A DNA stretch of 64,000 nucleotides from Sweltsa coloradensis (Eukaryota; Arthropoda; Insecta; Plecoptera; Chloroperlidae). This document shows, one piece after another, positions 23,201 through 31,918 of the stretch. Within the stretch, counting starts at the first letter, position 1, and each line of letters starts with the position of its first letter. Position numbers and translations under genes: made by a program. The notes beneath the pieces are model-generated. The model did not search any database and was not told the origin of the DNA. It saw only the letters and a program-made list of their open reading frames with translations. The stretch lies in NCBI GenBank assembly GCA_024449915.1, contig JAMZAV010001446.1, positions 241,137 through 305,136 on the forward strand, written 5' to 3'.

Positions 23201-26200
23201 AATTATAATATTTTAACAAATAATTTTACAATGGAACTTGAAAAAGTAATGAGATCACACAGATAACAAAAACTTGTAGAAATACAGCCAAACCTTACAC
23301 ACTCAAAAGAAATGAGATCTAAAAAAAGGGCCAAGCTCATCTACCCTTCCACATTTGCGCATTCTTAATTCATAAACGTACAGTGTCCCATAACAGCAAC
23401 CTCGAAAAGCTTGGCAAAATAAAATTTGCATGTTATTACGTTTAAATTAATTAGAAAAAAGAACTTGGATGAACTATTACGTTTAAATTAATAATCGCAA
23501 ATTCTATTTTGCCAAGCTTTTCGAGGATGCTGTTATGGGACACTGTACGTTTATGAATTAAGAATGCGCAAATGTGGAAGGGTAGATGAGCTTGGCCCTT
23601 TTTTAGATCTCATTTCTTTGAGTGTGTAAGGTTTGGCTGTATTTCTACAAGTTTTTGTTATCTGTATGAAATTTACTTAAAACTTTTTAATTTTTTGTTA
23701 TCTCCTGCTCAGGGCTCAACTACGAGTCATTGTTTAAGAATACAATGCTTTCATCATCGCCTCTCTGTGTCACTCATTCAATAACGATGATTGATGACCA
23801 ACAACCAAAAAAACACCTAAATTTATATGTTTTTATTAGGGTTTGATTAATTGGTTGGGAATCACTCCTGTTCTGTATTTGGAATTAATAACAGTCTACA
23901 TACTATATTTAATAAATTGGAGTCCAGAAATAAAAGTTGCATTTTTTACATTTTTGGATTGGAATAAATATTATGTTGCTTAAGGGATTAGGCCCCTAAA
24001 CTCTTTATTTAATAGAAAATTGGTCAAAAATAAAGATCCCCATATTTATGATACTATTATGAAAAAATTAATAATTAATAAATAAATATATAAAAATTAG
24101 TAAAGTGATGGTGGCTGCTGAATTTCTTGATCAAGAAATTTAGCAGCTACCATCACTTTTCGAAGGAAAGCTGTTGGATCCTATCTCACACCAATACACT
24201 CCAGCCGATTGGCATTCTATTTACATAACCTATATAAAAATTAGGTGTGAAATGACACATCGGGTAGTAAAATATGGATTAAATTCCAGCTCCACTCGGA
24301 CTCGGGTAACCTGAATACGACGATGCAATTTCCTATAGCCTAACTACAACAATTAAGCAATTGAATTAACGACTTTAGTCACAGGTCTAACATCTCTTAT
24401 TACAAATCACTTCTTCAAATTCATCTTTCAATGCGTAAGGCCCGGAGTTTGATTGCAAGCTTTGATGAGGCACTTTCAATTGAGAGTTTACCATTACCGG
24501 TATAGGGCTATCTGTTATTGTATGGACACATTCAAATAGCACCACCTACTAAATGAAGCAGAATAGCTCCTAAACACTCGTTGATGTTCATATCCTCAAT
24601 GTGTGTGTCTTGATTACATGGCTGTGAGTGTGACTTGGATCCTGACGTATCTTTGATCTGTCGTAACAATCTCAATAATGATAATAAATCGTGTAATAAT
24701 TCTGTGTGCAAGGTTGAGTTATTGTAAGCTGCCCTCATATTACATTTTATGTAGCCTACTGATACTAAATACTAAATACTTTAGCACCGGGGGGGTGCCC
24801 CCCCACCAATGATAGCCTTGTATAATTCTATATAATAAACACGTGTGTGTTTTACACTAGGTGCTGATGATGGTATCGGACTTGCGCAATCACCCGTCGG
24901 GAGCGCTGCTGGCTGGCGGGTATCCAGTGGTTATCAGTAGTGACGCCCCTTCCTTTTGGGGTGCGTTGCCCCTCAGCCATGACTTCTACTCTGCTCTGAT
25001 GGGCCTGGGGGGACACGACGCCGATCTTAGAGTGCTGAAGCAACTAGTTGTCAATTCCATCAAGTAAGAAACAATGTTATATGCTTATTTTTAATAGAAT
25101 CTTCTTCTTCTTCTTCTTCTCAAATGCCCACATTTGGCCTTTGATGCCATCATGCTTGATCTAGTCAACCAGTAGAGACGAGCCTCCCTTTCCTCCCTCT
25201 TTATGCCGTTAGGCATTGCTTCACGCTCATTTGCCAGACTGGCACAAGTATATAGATGTCGTCGTGTCATGTTCACCATTTCCGCACAATCTGCAGGTAC
25301 TGGTTTCAAACACACCTATTTGGTGCAGATGCTTCCTGCTTGCTGCTAATAGAATCCAACAGTTAAAAAAATTAACTTAACGGGGACGAATCCGTTACCA
25401 ATTGTGTATCCCGACTAATATCATTGATTGCATTCAAACTAAGATGCTAAATGTCTTAGTAGATACATTACATTTATTGTTTTTAAATCCAAGTTGGGAT
25501 AATTGGCCATTTAAACCCGAGTTGATATGATTAATGTTGGGCTTTTATATTATTTACTTGAGTTTACAAGCTCATTTATTGGAATGTCATAGAAAGTTGA
25601 AAATAAATTACTTTTTTGCTACCATAAATTGGCGTACATAATAGATAGGTCTACTGGTCTACTAGACATGACTTTGATTCATAGCATTCAGAATCGATCA
25701 ATGTGGCTTAGGAATCGACAAGAAATAAATTTGCATGTGTAAATAAAAGTACTACTATTAAAAGTATACTTTTTGGCATTTTTTATCTATGATAAATGCA
25801 TAACACAGAGCTCTAGGAACTTCCTACTCCTTACCACTTGTAGGAAGCACTCAGTACTGATGGGCTATTAAATCTGCAAGGATATAAGCTACCCTTCAAG
25901 GGGCTATTACCCCAAACAATTTTTTTTAACCACGTGACATAATCTATAGCAGTGGTTTTCAACCTCAACCGATTTAGCCGCGGTCGTTTAACCAGTTCCC
26001 ACTCGAACACTGAAGTTAAGTGACATCGGGCGTGGTCAGGGGTCGAGTGGGTCGCCGCTCTGCCCTGAAACTCACGTATATCGCTGGCTAGAGCAGACTA
26101 GGGTTCGTAAGCTTGTGTGACAGCTTTGTTCTCCTTGGCGCCGTCTGCTCGGCAGTCCGGGTTAGTAGAGGAACCTATATGACTGTCAAAAGTTACACCG

Positions 26201-26974
26201 TCCTTTCGGTATGGGACGTAAAGCCGTTGGTCCCCTTGGTACTTTTCGGTAGGAGTAGGCTATGTGCCGGTACCGGGTTTCCCCTCCTCCCTTCTCTATT
26301 AAATTTGCACTAGTGGGCTACATTGCCTGTTGCAAATAAATAATAAATAAATAAAAAAAATTCGCGCCCCCCTTTAGATCAGTTCCTTGTCCGTACGCCC
26401 CATGGTGGCTAAAATTAGAATATGTTCATTTTATTTAGAAATATTAATTTGGTATATTACGTTAATTTTTTTTATTAAATTATTTTGAAAGAAAAATAGC
26501 AATGGGTATACCTTTATGCATTCATTGGGAAGGACCGTAGGTAGGATTTGTTTTCAGGGGCATGGTATGTTTTAACCCCCTGTAGTGCTCAAAGTGGAAA
26601 TCGACAGGCAGTTTCATGGGAAAAGGACCAAGACGGTGGGTTTGAGGGGCAGAGCCCTATTATAACAGTAGCGCTACAGGCGAAAATTTGGAAAGTTAGT
26701 TGTATTTAGAGTGCGTTTGGTGCGTTTAAGAAAAGAGTGGGCTGAATGCAATACCAAAATAATATAGATTTGGAAAATGGAAACTCTAGAAAACCACCAA
26801 AAACAATTTGAAAACCGACTATTTTGCAAATCCAGGGGGAGTAAGTGTACTTGCCAATATGTACCAACACCCTTGGTATTGATGGGAACCTGTACACCTA
26901 GGACACAAGTGGCTGTCTTATTTTAAAGTAAAATTTGCATTTTTAACATTTTATTTTCTATTATTATTATAATA

Positions 26975-27013
<39 letters not shown>

Positions 27014-28144
27014 TCAAATTTAAGGCTTTCGCGGCCCGGTAAATAATTAACACAATTAACTGGTCGGGACATTTCGCCGCGTCAATTCTGCTTTTATTGC
27101 GTTTGACGTTTCAGCCCAACTGTGTGGGCTATCCTCAGAAAACAAGAAATAAAATTAAAAACTTACAAAAATATAAGCCAAGACAAGGCTTCCCATAGAA
27201 AAACAAAATAACAACAACAAAACAAACAGTTACCATGATCAGGCTCCGCCTTCTATAAAATTGCATTACATTCTAATGAAGTCTTTTTCACAACCAGATC
27301 AACCTCACATTTGAGAATTTCTGGTGCGTATCCGATCACTCCGTCGAACTCCACTTTCTTGGGGCTGATCCATTTCCGGGACAGAGAGGACAAGAAGGCC
27401 TGCATTCGAAACCGGGAGTAAGATCTCGGGGATAATGCGTTTATTTACGATACGGCCAGCGTTGGAGTTGTCTTGAATCAGTTTTACTATGAGCGCCCAC
27501 GACCCGCTCAGCTTAAACTCAACATCACCATTAAAATTGTTTGGTGTTTTAGCTATTTCAATGGACTCTCTAACCAATCTTGGCAGTAACCGAGGCTCTT
27601 TGCAAACTATTGTGGCACTATCAAACAGAATTTCATGTCTTGGATTATTAGCATTTTCACAAGCATGTTTAGCAACCGCCGACTGTTCTTCTCGAGCATG
27701 CCTACAATGCGCTTTATGTTCTTTCAATCTTGTTCCTACTGTCCTGCATGTTTGGCCTATATAAACCAATCCACACTTGCAAGGAATTTGGTAAACACCA
27801 CTCTCTTGCAGTGGAATTATATCCTTGACTGGCTTCATCAAATGGGCTACCTTTTTCCATGGAGTATAAATAGTTTTTATATCTTTTTTGGCTAAAATGC
27901 GACCAATTCTGTCCGTCGTATACTTCACGTAAGGCAGGAAAGCTCTCGTGATGTTACCGGTAGCCTCATCTTCAACTATCTCACTGTTGGCAGGTCTCTG
28001 TGGTCTATTAAAAGCCCTGTTGTTTGTAAGTTTTTAATTTTATTTCTTGTTTTCTGAGGATAGCCCACACAGTTGGGCTGAAACGTCAAACGCAATAAAA
28101 GCAGAATCGACGCGGCGAAATGTCCCGACCAGTTAATTGTGTTA

Positions 28145-28192
<48 letters not shown>

Positions 28193-30117
28193 TAGAATGT
28201 TTAATGCCCATCTTGGCGCCCTCCCCCCCCTGCCAAAGCTTCGCGCCCCAAAGGTTGAGAACCGCTGATCCATAGCATGACACTACACAAAAATGACCGT
28301 TTAGAAAATTATATTTTGTAACTGTGGTTTTACACGATTTTTTGTTTTTTTTTAAAATCCAACACCAGAAACATGTTATGAACATGTTCTTTGCAGAGTG
28401 GCTAAGGGTGACAGTGCAAGATCGTTTTCAATAAGGGTACACTTTGGCAATCTGCTACATCCCCTTTGCCAACAGCACGTGGTGTTCCCAAGTGGTCACC
28501 CACTCAAATACCGACCACGCCCTATGTTGCTTAACTTTGGTGATCTATTGAGAACCAACATGGCAAGGCCATTGACAAAAATTAATGCTTTTTTTATTTC
28601 TTAAATCGGCTTTAACCTGATTATTTTAGTTCCGCATAGATACTAGAGCATTGTACCAATCTAAAATGGCCCTTTATAACATCGTGTCTTGAAACTGTTC
28701 CCAAATATACACTAAAACACTCACAAATGTGCATTCCTAAATCACACACCTTCGTGGTAATCACTTATTTTGACCGAACCACTTGCCCAAATTACAAAAC
28801 AAAATATAGTGGATTCACAGAAAAGACTGACGAGTACGTCAATAATGACCAATATTTTTTTGGATCAAAATCCTCCAAGGTCATGGGGCATAAAGATCGT
28901 CCCCATGTTATTTCTTATGGGAGATTTTTGCCGATGAGACCTAGCTCGAAAATAACCAAGTTTGACAATTTTTTTCCTGGTCATGGTGAACCCAATAATT
29001 TTTCGGTTACTTTCTAAATTAATAACAAGTAGGGCCTAAGTCAGAATGAAATATATTTTTGAGTTTAGTGGGTGAATACCCCTTTAAGAACACCACCATC
29101 TGGCTGAGCTAAGCAGGCTATCCATATCAGTTGAGGGTACAGTTTTTACGTAATAAGGTTTAATGAACCTTTTAGAGCAGGTGATGTTTAGTTGTAAATA
29201 CGTAGTAATCAATCTATTGAATAGGCCAATAAATATCAAGATTTAAAACAAGATTTTGACTTTCACTGGTTATTATTGGTATGGAATTTATTAAAACCTG
29301 TAGAAGACGACTGATAGGCCTAAGTCGTTGAAATATTGTTTTAAATCTTGTTATTTTTTATTAATTCAATTGATTGATTACAACTACTATATTTAAACTG
29401 CAGCACACTGATTGTGAATCGATTTGAAACCAATATCGATTTTTCTACTGTTTCATTAAACATATCATTCCTGGTTTCACAAAGCAGAATACACTGCCAA
29501 GCGTGTGCGTACAAGCTTTGTCATACAACTCCATAATTGTATAAAACCAAGTTTAACCAAGCTTTGTTATGTTGTGGTGTACATTGTAAGATAATAACGA
29601 ATATGCAACACAGCAGTGTGTCTGGTTGGCCGTGATCAGTTAAGATTGATTGACTGGTGGTGATTGTCGATGTTTTCTTACCAAAACAACTTTGACTAAA
29701 TCATTTACAAACACTACTCTTCATATGAAAAATGTACATGTTTATTATTATCTCTTAATAAGTGGTATATTATGTGATTTTAAATTTTAATGCTTCTTAA
29801 CGTTTTGGTATAAAGACCAACATCATATTTTAATGCTCATAATTTGCTTAACCCAGAAGAAGTGTGGACTAGATTGAACATTTTGGCCAACTAAATATTT
29901 GCAATAAGCATGTTTCTTATCATTTGTACGTTGCAACCTCTCCAGGTACAGTGCACTAAATGGAGACGAGAAACTGATTGCCAATTGGCTTTGGGATTTG
30001 CAATGGGAGTTGTTTCTGGGCGATATATCCAACACCCAAAAGATTTCGGACAAAAACGTCACCGATGCAACAGTTGTCTTACAATCACAGATAATTGCAG
30101 AACATGAAGATTTATGA
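16987..30117 (+). CDS. adenosine-deaminase-related growth factor (ADGF/ADA2 family), 7 exons
   Basis: Exons 16987-17290, 18391-18639, 18731-18900, 20098-20407, 21582-21736, 24861-25063 and 29946-30117 give 1563 nt: 520 aa plus TGA, all phases closing; human ADA2 is 511 aa. The family is secreted and deaminates extracellular adenosine. A signal peptide ([16 protein letters not shown]) is followed by the N-terminal dimer helices, MPKG, the zinc pair H106/H108, a family insert with Cys131/Cys150 and an N-glycosylation site (N121), W194, GFDLVG, H340-AGE343, RIGH367G and S423-D424. Zinc ligands (H106, H108, H340, D424) and E343/H367 are kept. The Asp after HxH is Ile109, the Asp after D424 is Ala425, and the Asp of HAGETDW is Cys345. 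Ala425 in particular should weaken purine binding. Fold and secretion are secure; activity is doubtful. Introns carry hAT, fold-back and other elements. Confidence 0.93.
17890..18195 (-). pseudogene. C2H2 zinc-finger fragment, tandem fingers with a stop
   Basis: On the minus strand it reads [19 protein letters not shown], then a nearly identical 84 bp (28-residue) unit twice, ending [18 protein letters not shown] and [12 protein letters not shown]. In one unit the second Cys codon is TGA (CSV-stop), so it cannot encode the array. The 84 bp periodicity equals one finger plus linker. It lies in ADGF intron 1, so it is probably a duplicated or retroposed scrap of a zinc-finger gene. Confidence 0.75.
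18391..18639 (+). CDS. ADGF exon 2, zinc motif and family insert
   Basis: Acceptor TTTTTTCCAG, donor CACACG/GTATGA. Carries [14 protein letters not shown] and the disulfide-bearing insert with NVTYREN and CVDEDG. Confidence 0.93.
18731..18900 (+). CDS. ADGF exon 3
   Basis: Acceptor ATATTTTCAG, donor CAAAAA/GTAAGT. Encodes [17 protein letters not shown] and the strand [15 protein letters not shown], both characteristic of the family. Confidence 0.93.
18901..20097. other. ADGF intron 3, no supported gene
   Basis: AT-rich intron. The open frame read through its end (from 19981) is only the exon 4 frame extended upstream. No element with defined ends was recognised. Confidence 0.5.
20098..20407 (+). 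CDS. ADGF exon 4
   Basis: Acceptor ACTCAAAAG, donor GAAACTT/GTGAGT. Encodes [11 protein letters not shown], the [13 protein letters not shown] strand and the HAGE zinc/catalytic motif. Ends with the first base of Cys345. Confidence 0.93.
20505..21323. mobile_element. non-autonomous hAT element
   Basis: Ends CAGAGTTGGGTA and TACCCAACACTG with an exact 8 bp duplication CAAATTGC (20497-20504, 21324-21331). Subterminal repeats of GGAACTAGTTCC run inward from both ends. A 20829-20935 hairpin (TGAATGATCTTTGGGTTG and its inverse) lies inside and may be a separate insertion. No transposase. Confidence 0.9.
21582..21736 (+). CDS. ADGF exon 5
   Basis: Acceptor GCTTTTCAG, donor AACCAA/GTAAGA. Encodes [24 protein letters not shown] and [11 protein letters not shown]. 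The next exon continues [12 protein letters not shown] in phase 0. Confidence 0.94.
21766..22300 (+). repeat. interspersed repeat starting GGTGCCCGTTAGGGCGCC
   Basis: Closely matches 41609-42000 and, at its start, 46386-46450. It includes a (CTA/CTG)n tract at 22022-22051 and the ACATGGACATTAA module shared with the Helitron-like element at 2746-3537. No coding sequence; ends not clearly definable. Confidence 0.7.
23141..23663. mobile_element. long fold-back (palindromic) element, copy 1
   Basis: Arms at about 23258-23420 and 23497-23663 are near-perfect inverted copies, running through AACAAAAACTTGTAGAAATA, GATCTAAAAAAAGGGCC and ACGTACAGTGTCCCATAACA. The centre has AT-rich direct repeats of ATTACGTTTAAATTAAT. 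The left flank from 23141 also matches 42020-42140, so the mobile unit includes it. Lies in ADGF intron 5. Confidence 0.8.
24103..24160. repeat. 58 bp palindrome
   Basis: AAAGTGATGGTGGCTGCTGA and its reverse complement meet almost without a loop at TTGATCAA. The adjacent TTTTCGAAGGAAAGCTGTTG is shared with 34337-34360, pointing to a dispersed repeat end. Confidence 0.7.
24861..25063 (+). CDS. ADGF exon 6, SSD motif
   Basis: Acceptor TTTTACACTAG, donor ATCAA/GTAAGA. Encodes [20 protein letters not shown] and [13 protein letters not shown]. Zinc ligand D424 is present, and the next residue is Ala instead of the usual Asp. Confidence 0.94.
25102..25346 (-). mobile_element. 5'-truncated non-LTR retrotransposon 3' end
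   Basis: On the minus strand it encodes [20 protein letters not shown], then [17 protein letters not shown], matching the C-terminus of the element at 52733-56400. It ends in a (GAA)n tail and is flanked by an exact 10 bp duplication TAATAGAATC (25092-25101, 25347-25356). This is a classic dead-on-arrival insertion by target-primed reverse transcription. Confidence 0.85.
25971..26361 (+). mobile_element. 5S-rRNA-derived SINE (SINE3-like)
   Basis: The head carries a degenerate 5S internal promoter: CACTGAAGTTAAGTGACATC, GGGCGTGGTCAGG and GTGGGTCGCCGC in 5S order (about 26005-26060). It has a 270 bp unrelated body and ends in (AATA)n/A-rich sequence. It interrupts the left terminal repeat of a hAT element. 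Confidence 0.65.
26960..27013. repeat. (ATT)n microsatellite beside the Penelope-like element
   Basis: About 18 ATT units. A second tract of the same repeat at 28143-28193 borders the other end of the Penelope-like element, suggesting insertion into, or seeding of, an ATT microsatellite. Confidence 0.9.
27104..27139 (-). ncRNA. hammerhead-type ribozyme core in Penelope terminal repeat (left arm)
   Basis: On the minus strand CTGAGGA (27132-27138) fits CUGANGA, then a 6 bp stem AGCCCA/TGGGCT, then GAAA (27109-27112) and CGTC. Penelope-like pLTRs are known to carry such motifs. Stem III and the cleavage site are not certain. Confidence 0.5.
27305..28015 (-). pseudogene. Penelope-like GIY-YIG endonuclease (RT domain lost)
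   Basis: The frame is open from about 28015 through [20 protein letters not shown], the linker after the reverse transcriptase in Penelope proteins. It continues into the GIY-YIG nuclease: [20 protein letters not shown] with the GVY...VYIG signature, [11 protein letters not shown], and [19 protein letters not shown], then a tail to QMstop at 27305. The nuclease nicks target DNA for priming. With no RT the copy cannot move itself, although the nuclease frame itself has no stops. Confidence 0.85.
28054..28087 (+). ncRNA. hammerhead-type ribozyme core in Penelope terminal repeat (right arm)
   Basis: CTGAGGA (28054-28060), stem II AGCCCACACAGTTGGGCT, GAAA (28080-28083) and CGTC. Same as the left arm but on the plus strand, so each strand of the element has one motif. 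Confidence 0.5.
28468..28576 (-). pseudogene. 5S rRNA pseudogene or 5S-derived insert
   Basis: The minus strand aligns by eye with metazoan 5S rRNA over nearly its full length: CCATGTTGG, ATCACCAAAGTTAAGCAACA, GGGCGTGGTCGGTATTTGAG, TGGGTGACCACTTGGGAACA and CACGTGCTGTTGGC at the end. Changes in paired regions and its position inside a DNA element (copy 1 at 11447 lacks it) argue for a retroposed or transposed copy. Confidence 0.85.
29088..29945. other. ADGF intron 6, distal part
   Basis: AT-rich. A loose inverted repeat (GATTTAAAACAAGATTTTGA near 29240 and TTGTTTTAAATCTTG near 29335) is visible, but no gene. Confidence 0.4.
29946..30117 (+). CDS. ADGF exon 7, C-terminus
   Basis: Acceptor ACCTCTCCAG. 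The first base completes Lys, giving [18 protein letters not shown], then [10 protein letters not shown] and a TGA at 30115-30117. The NSIKYS junction is strongly conserved in ADA2 proteins. Confidence 0.93.
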
Positions 30118-31188
30118 ATACTCACCTTGGTTAGATCTAGTAGAACAGGTATTTATTCTTTAAATAAGTGTTTATTGGATATAACACTGCTCTTTATCAA
30201 TATTTATTTTTGATATTTGGATTTTTATTCAAAAAATTTTCAAAAATCTTGGTGACCTTGGTGACTATACTAGGGCTTTGCAAATTATATTTTGAAAGTA
30301 GCAAGTTTCAACTTGTGTTAATTTTAGGCCAATCAACTATACAAGGATAAATTCCAAATTCCAATAAGTGTAAATGTTTAACAAAATGATAGGATGTTGA
30401 AAACTATATGTAAAATACAAATTTCATGAGACTTATTATATTTTACTCAAAATCACACCAGATCTAAAGTGACTCCTTTTACAAGCTCTCTGAAATTTCA
30501 TCAATATCAGAAATTACAAACAAACAACTTTAAATTAGCTGCAGTTGTCAGCAGCAGGTGAAAAGTTTGGTCGCCCCCAGCAAATGCGTTGCTCCAGCCC
30601 TTCAGGCTGGTCTTTATATTCTCTGTTTTCTCAACCTGTCAACCCTTTTCCAATCTAAACTAGCCGGTTGGCTTTTTCCACACTATTGTAAAAAAATATT
30701 AAATGTGATTTTCCTGAGGATTGTGTTGAAAAATGGGGCAGGAGTCCTAGTTCATGAATTTCAAAGGTTCCCTGATTTTTTTGCTAGTTTGGTGTAGCTG
30801 TTTTCAAGCATGTTTGTATATCTATGTAGTATTCACTTTGCTCATCCAATAAATAATGTCTGAAGTAGGTCCTGCAGTGAATAGGTTTTTTAAACTTCTC
30901 CACACTACAATTCTCATATTTTTTTCTCATCCACACATTGTTATGCCATGGCATATTATTATAGAAATGATTGCACCGTTGTATGTAAACCGACAGGTCT
31001 GATGTATTCCTTTATCTCTGGGTTTAATGGTTGGCACATGGAAAATGTTTTTGTTAGGACCTAAAATAGTTTTTGTAATCACATTTCCAAATGTTGCACA
31101 TGTTTTTACAAAATAAAATAACTTAGAACTACCTAAATTAAGTAAAAGTTTGCTTAGGTATAGATGAAGCCTAAATGGCTAGGATACT
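30118..31188. other. ADGF 3' flank, no gene seen
   Basis: AT-rich. AATAAATAATG near 30849 could be a polyadenylation signal, but the distance is long. No repeats with clear ends were recognised. Confidence 0.4.
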
Positions 31189-31391
31189 TAAACTGTGAAC
31201 AGGAATAAACATGTTTCAGTGGGGGGAAAGGTACAGAAGGACGACAGCTTAACCTTAAAAAACAAAACATACAGCAACTGTCAACTCATCTATTTGTGTC
31301 TGTGCGACCTACCTTACGGGTTTTAAGGTAAGTTGTCGTCCTTCTGTACCTTTCTCCCCACTGCAACATGTTTATTCATGTTCCCAGTTTA
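31189..31391. mobile_element. short fold-back MITE
   Basis: Arms 31189-31260 and 31322-31391 are inverted copies (AAACTGTGAACAGGAATAAA; GGTACAGAAGGACGACAGCT) around a 60 bp loop. It lies between two convergent genes. Confidence 0.75.
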
Positions 31392-31652
31392 GGTTAATTA
31401 AGTAAAACATAGCTGTAATATGATTCGTACCTATAGTAATTGGTAATTGGTGTCTAACATATAAATGACCTTACAACCTTTGCTTTTTGTAGCAAATTAT
31501 AATTCTTTTTATTACATTAGTGTTGTAAAAGTTTTGGTACTGGTACATAAATGCTTTATGAAAATAATATGTAAATTTATCTCTATACAAGACATTACAC
31601 TTTAAAGAAACATGAATTTTGAAAGTAACTTCATTAAAACTCCTACGTACTT

Positions 31653-31918
31653 CTACAGACTTCTATTGATAGCATGATTTATAACGGTTTTAATCTGTCT
31701 GTAGAACCTTTGAATTGAGGTCTCCTCCGGTTTTTGGCACAGTAACTTTAAGAATTGGTAGAAATAAGTTTTTATCAGACGAACGATAACCATTATTGTT
31801 GTCTCTTCTGGCGGTTGAAGATACCATTGTAGAATTCCAATTGAGAATGTCGCGAACCAGAAGAATGCGAGGATGAGACCGAAGACAACCCTCATTTTGT
31901 TCACAAAGCGGTCAATCC
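31653..31918 (-). CDS. repeat-protein exon 3 (membrane segment)
   Basis: Acceptor on the minus strand TTTATGTTGTAG; stop TAG at 31653-31655. Two bases complete Arg, then IDRFVNKMRVVF and the membrane span. PPEETTIM and KPEETSIQ form a small internal echo. Confidence 0.65.

Larger units (their letters stand above)
27043..28150 (-). mobile_element. Penelope-like element, 5'-truncated, inverted terminal repeats
   Basis: Arms of about 128 bp (27043-27170 and 28023-28150) are inverted copies (CAATTAACTGGTCGGGAC, TTTGACGTTTCAGCCCAAC), the known pLTR layout of Penelope retroelements. Between them, the minus strand keeps the linker and GIY-YIG endonuclease; the reverse transcriptase is missing. Both arms carry a hammerhead-type core. 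Confidence 0.85.
25950..28267. mobile_element. hAT element carrying a SINE and a Penelope-like element
   Basis: Ends CAGTGGTTTTCAACCT and AGGTTGAGAACCGCTG, flanked by ATCTATAG / ATCCATAG (one mismatch in 8 bp). Removing the nested inserts leaves mostly GC-rich terminal sequence (TTCGCGCCCCCC), so the hAT itself was a short non-autonomous copy. Confidence 0.85.
25899..29083 (+). mobile_element. TTAA-flanked DNA element (copy 2), split by other insertions
   Basis: Left end AGGGGCTATTACCCC after TTCA (decayed TTAA); right end AATACCCCT before TTAA (29084-29087). The sequence parallels 11447-12089 throughout. A hAT element sits at 25950-28267 and a 5S-derived insert at about 28375-28595. Lies in ADGF intron 6. 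Confidence 0.8.
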
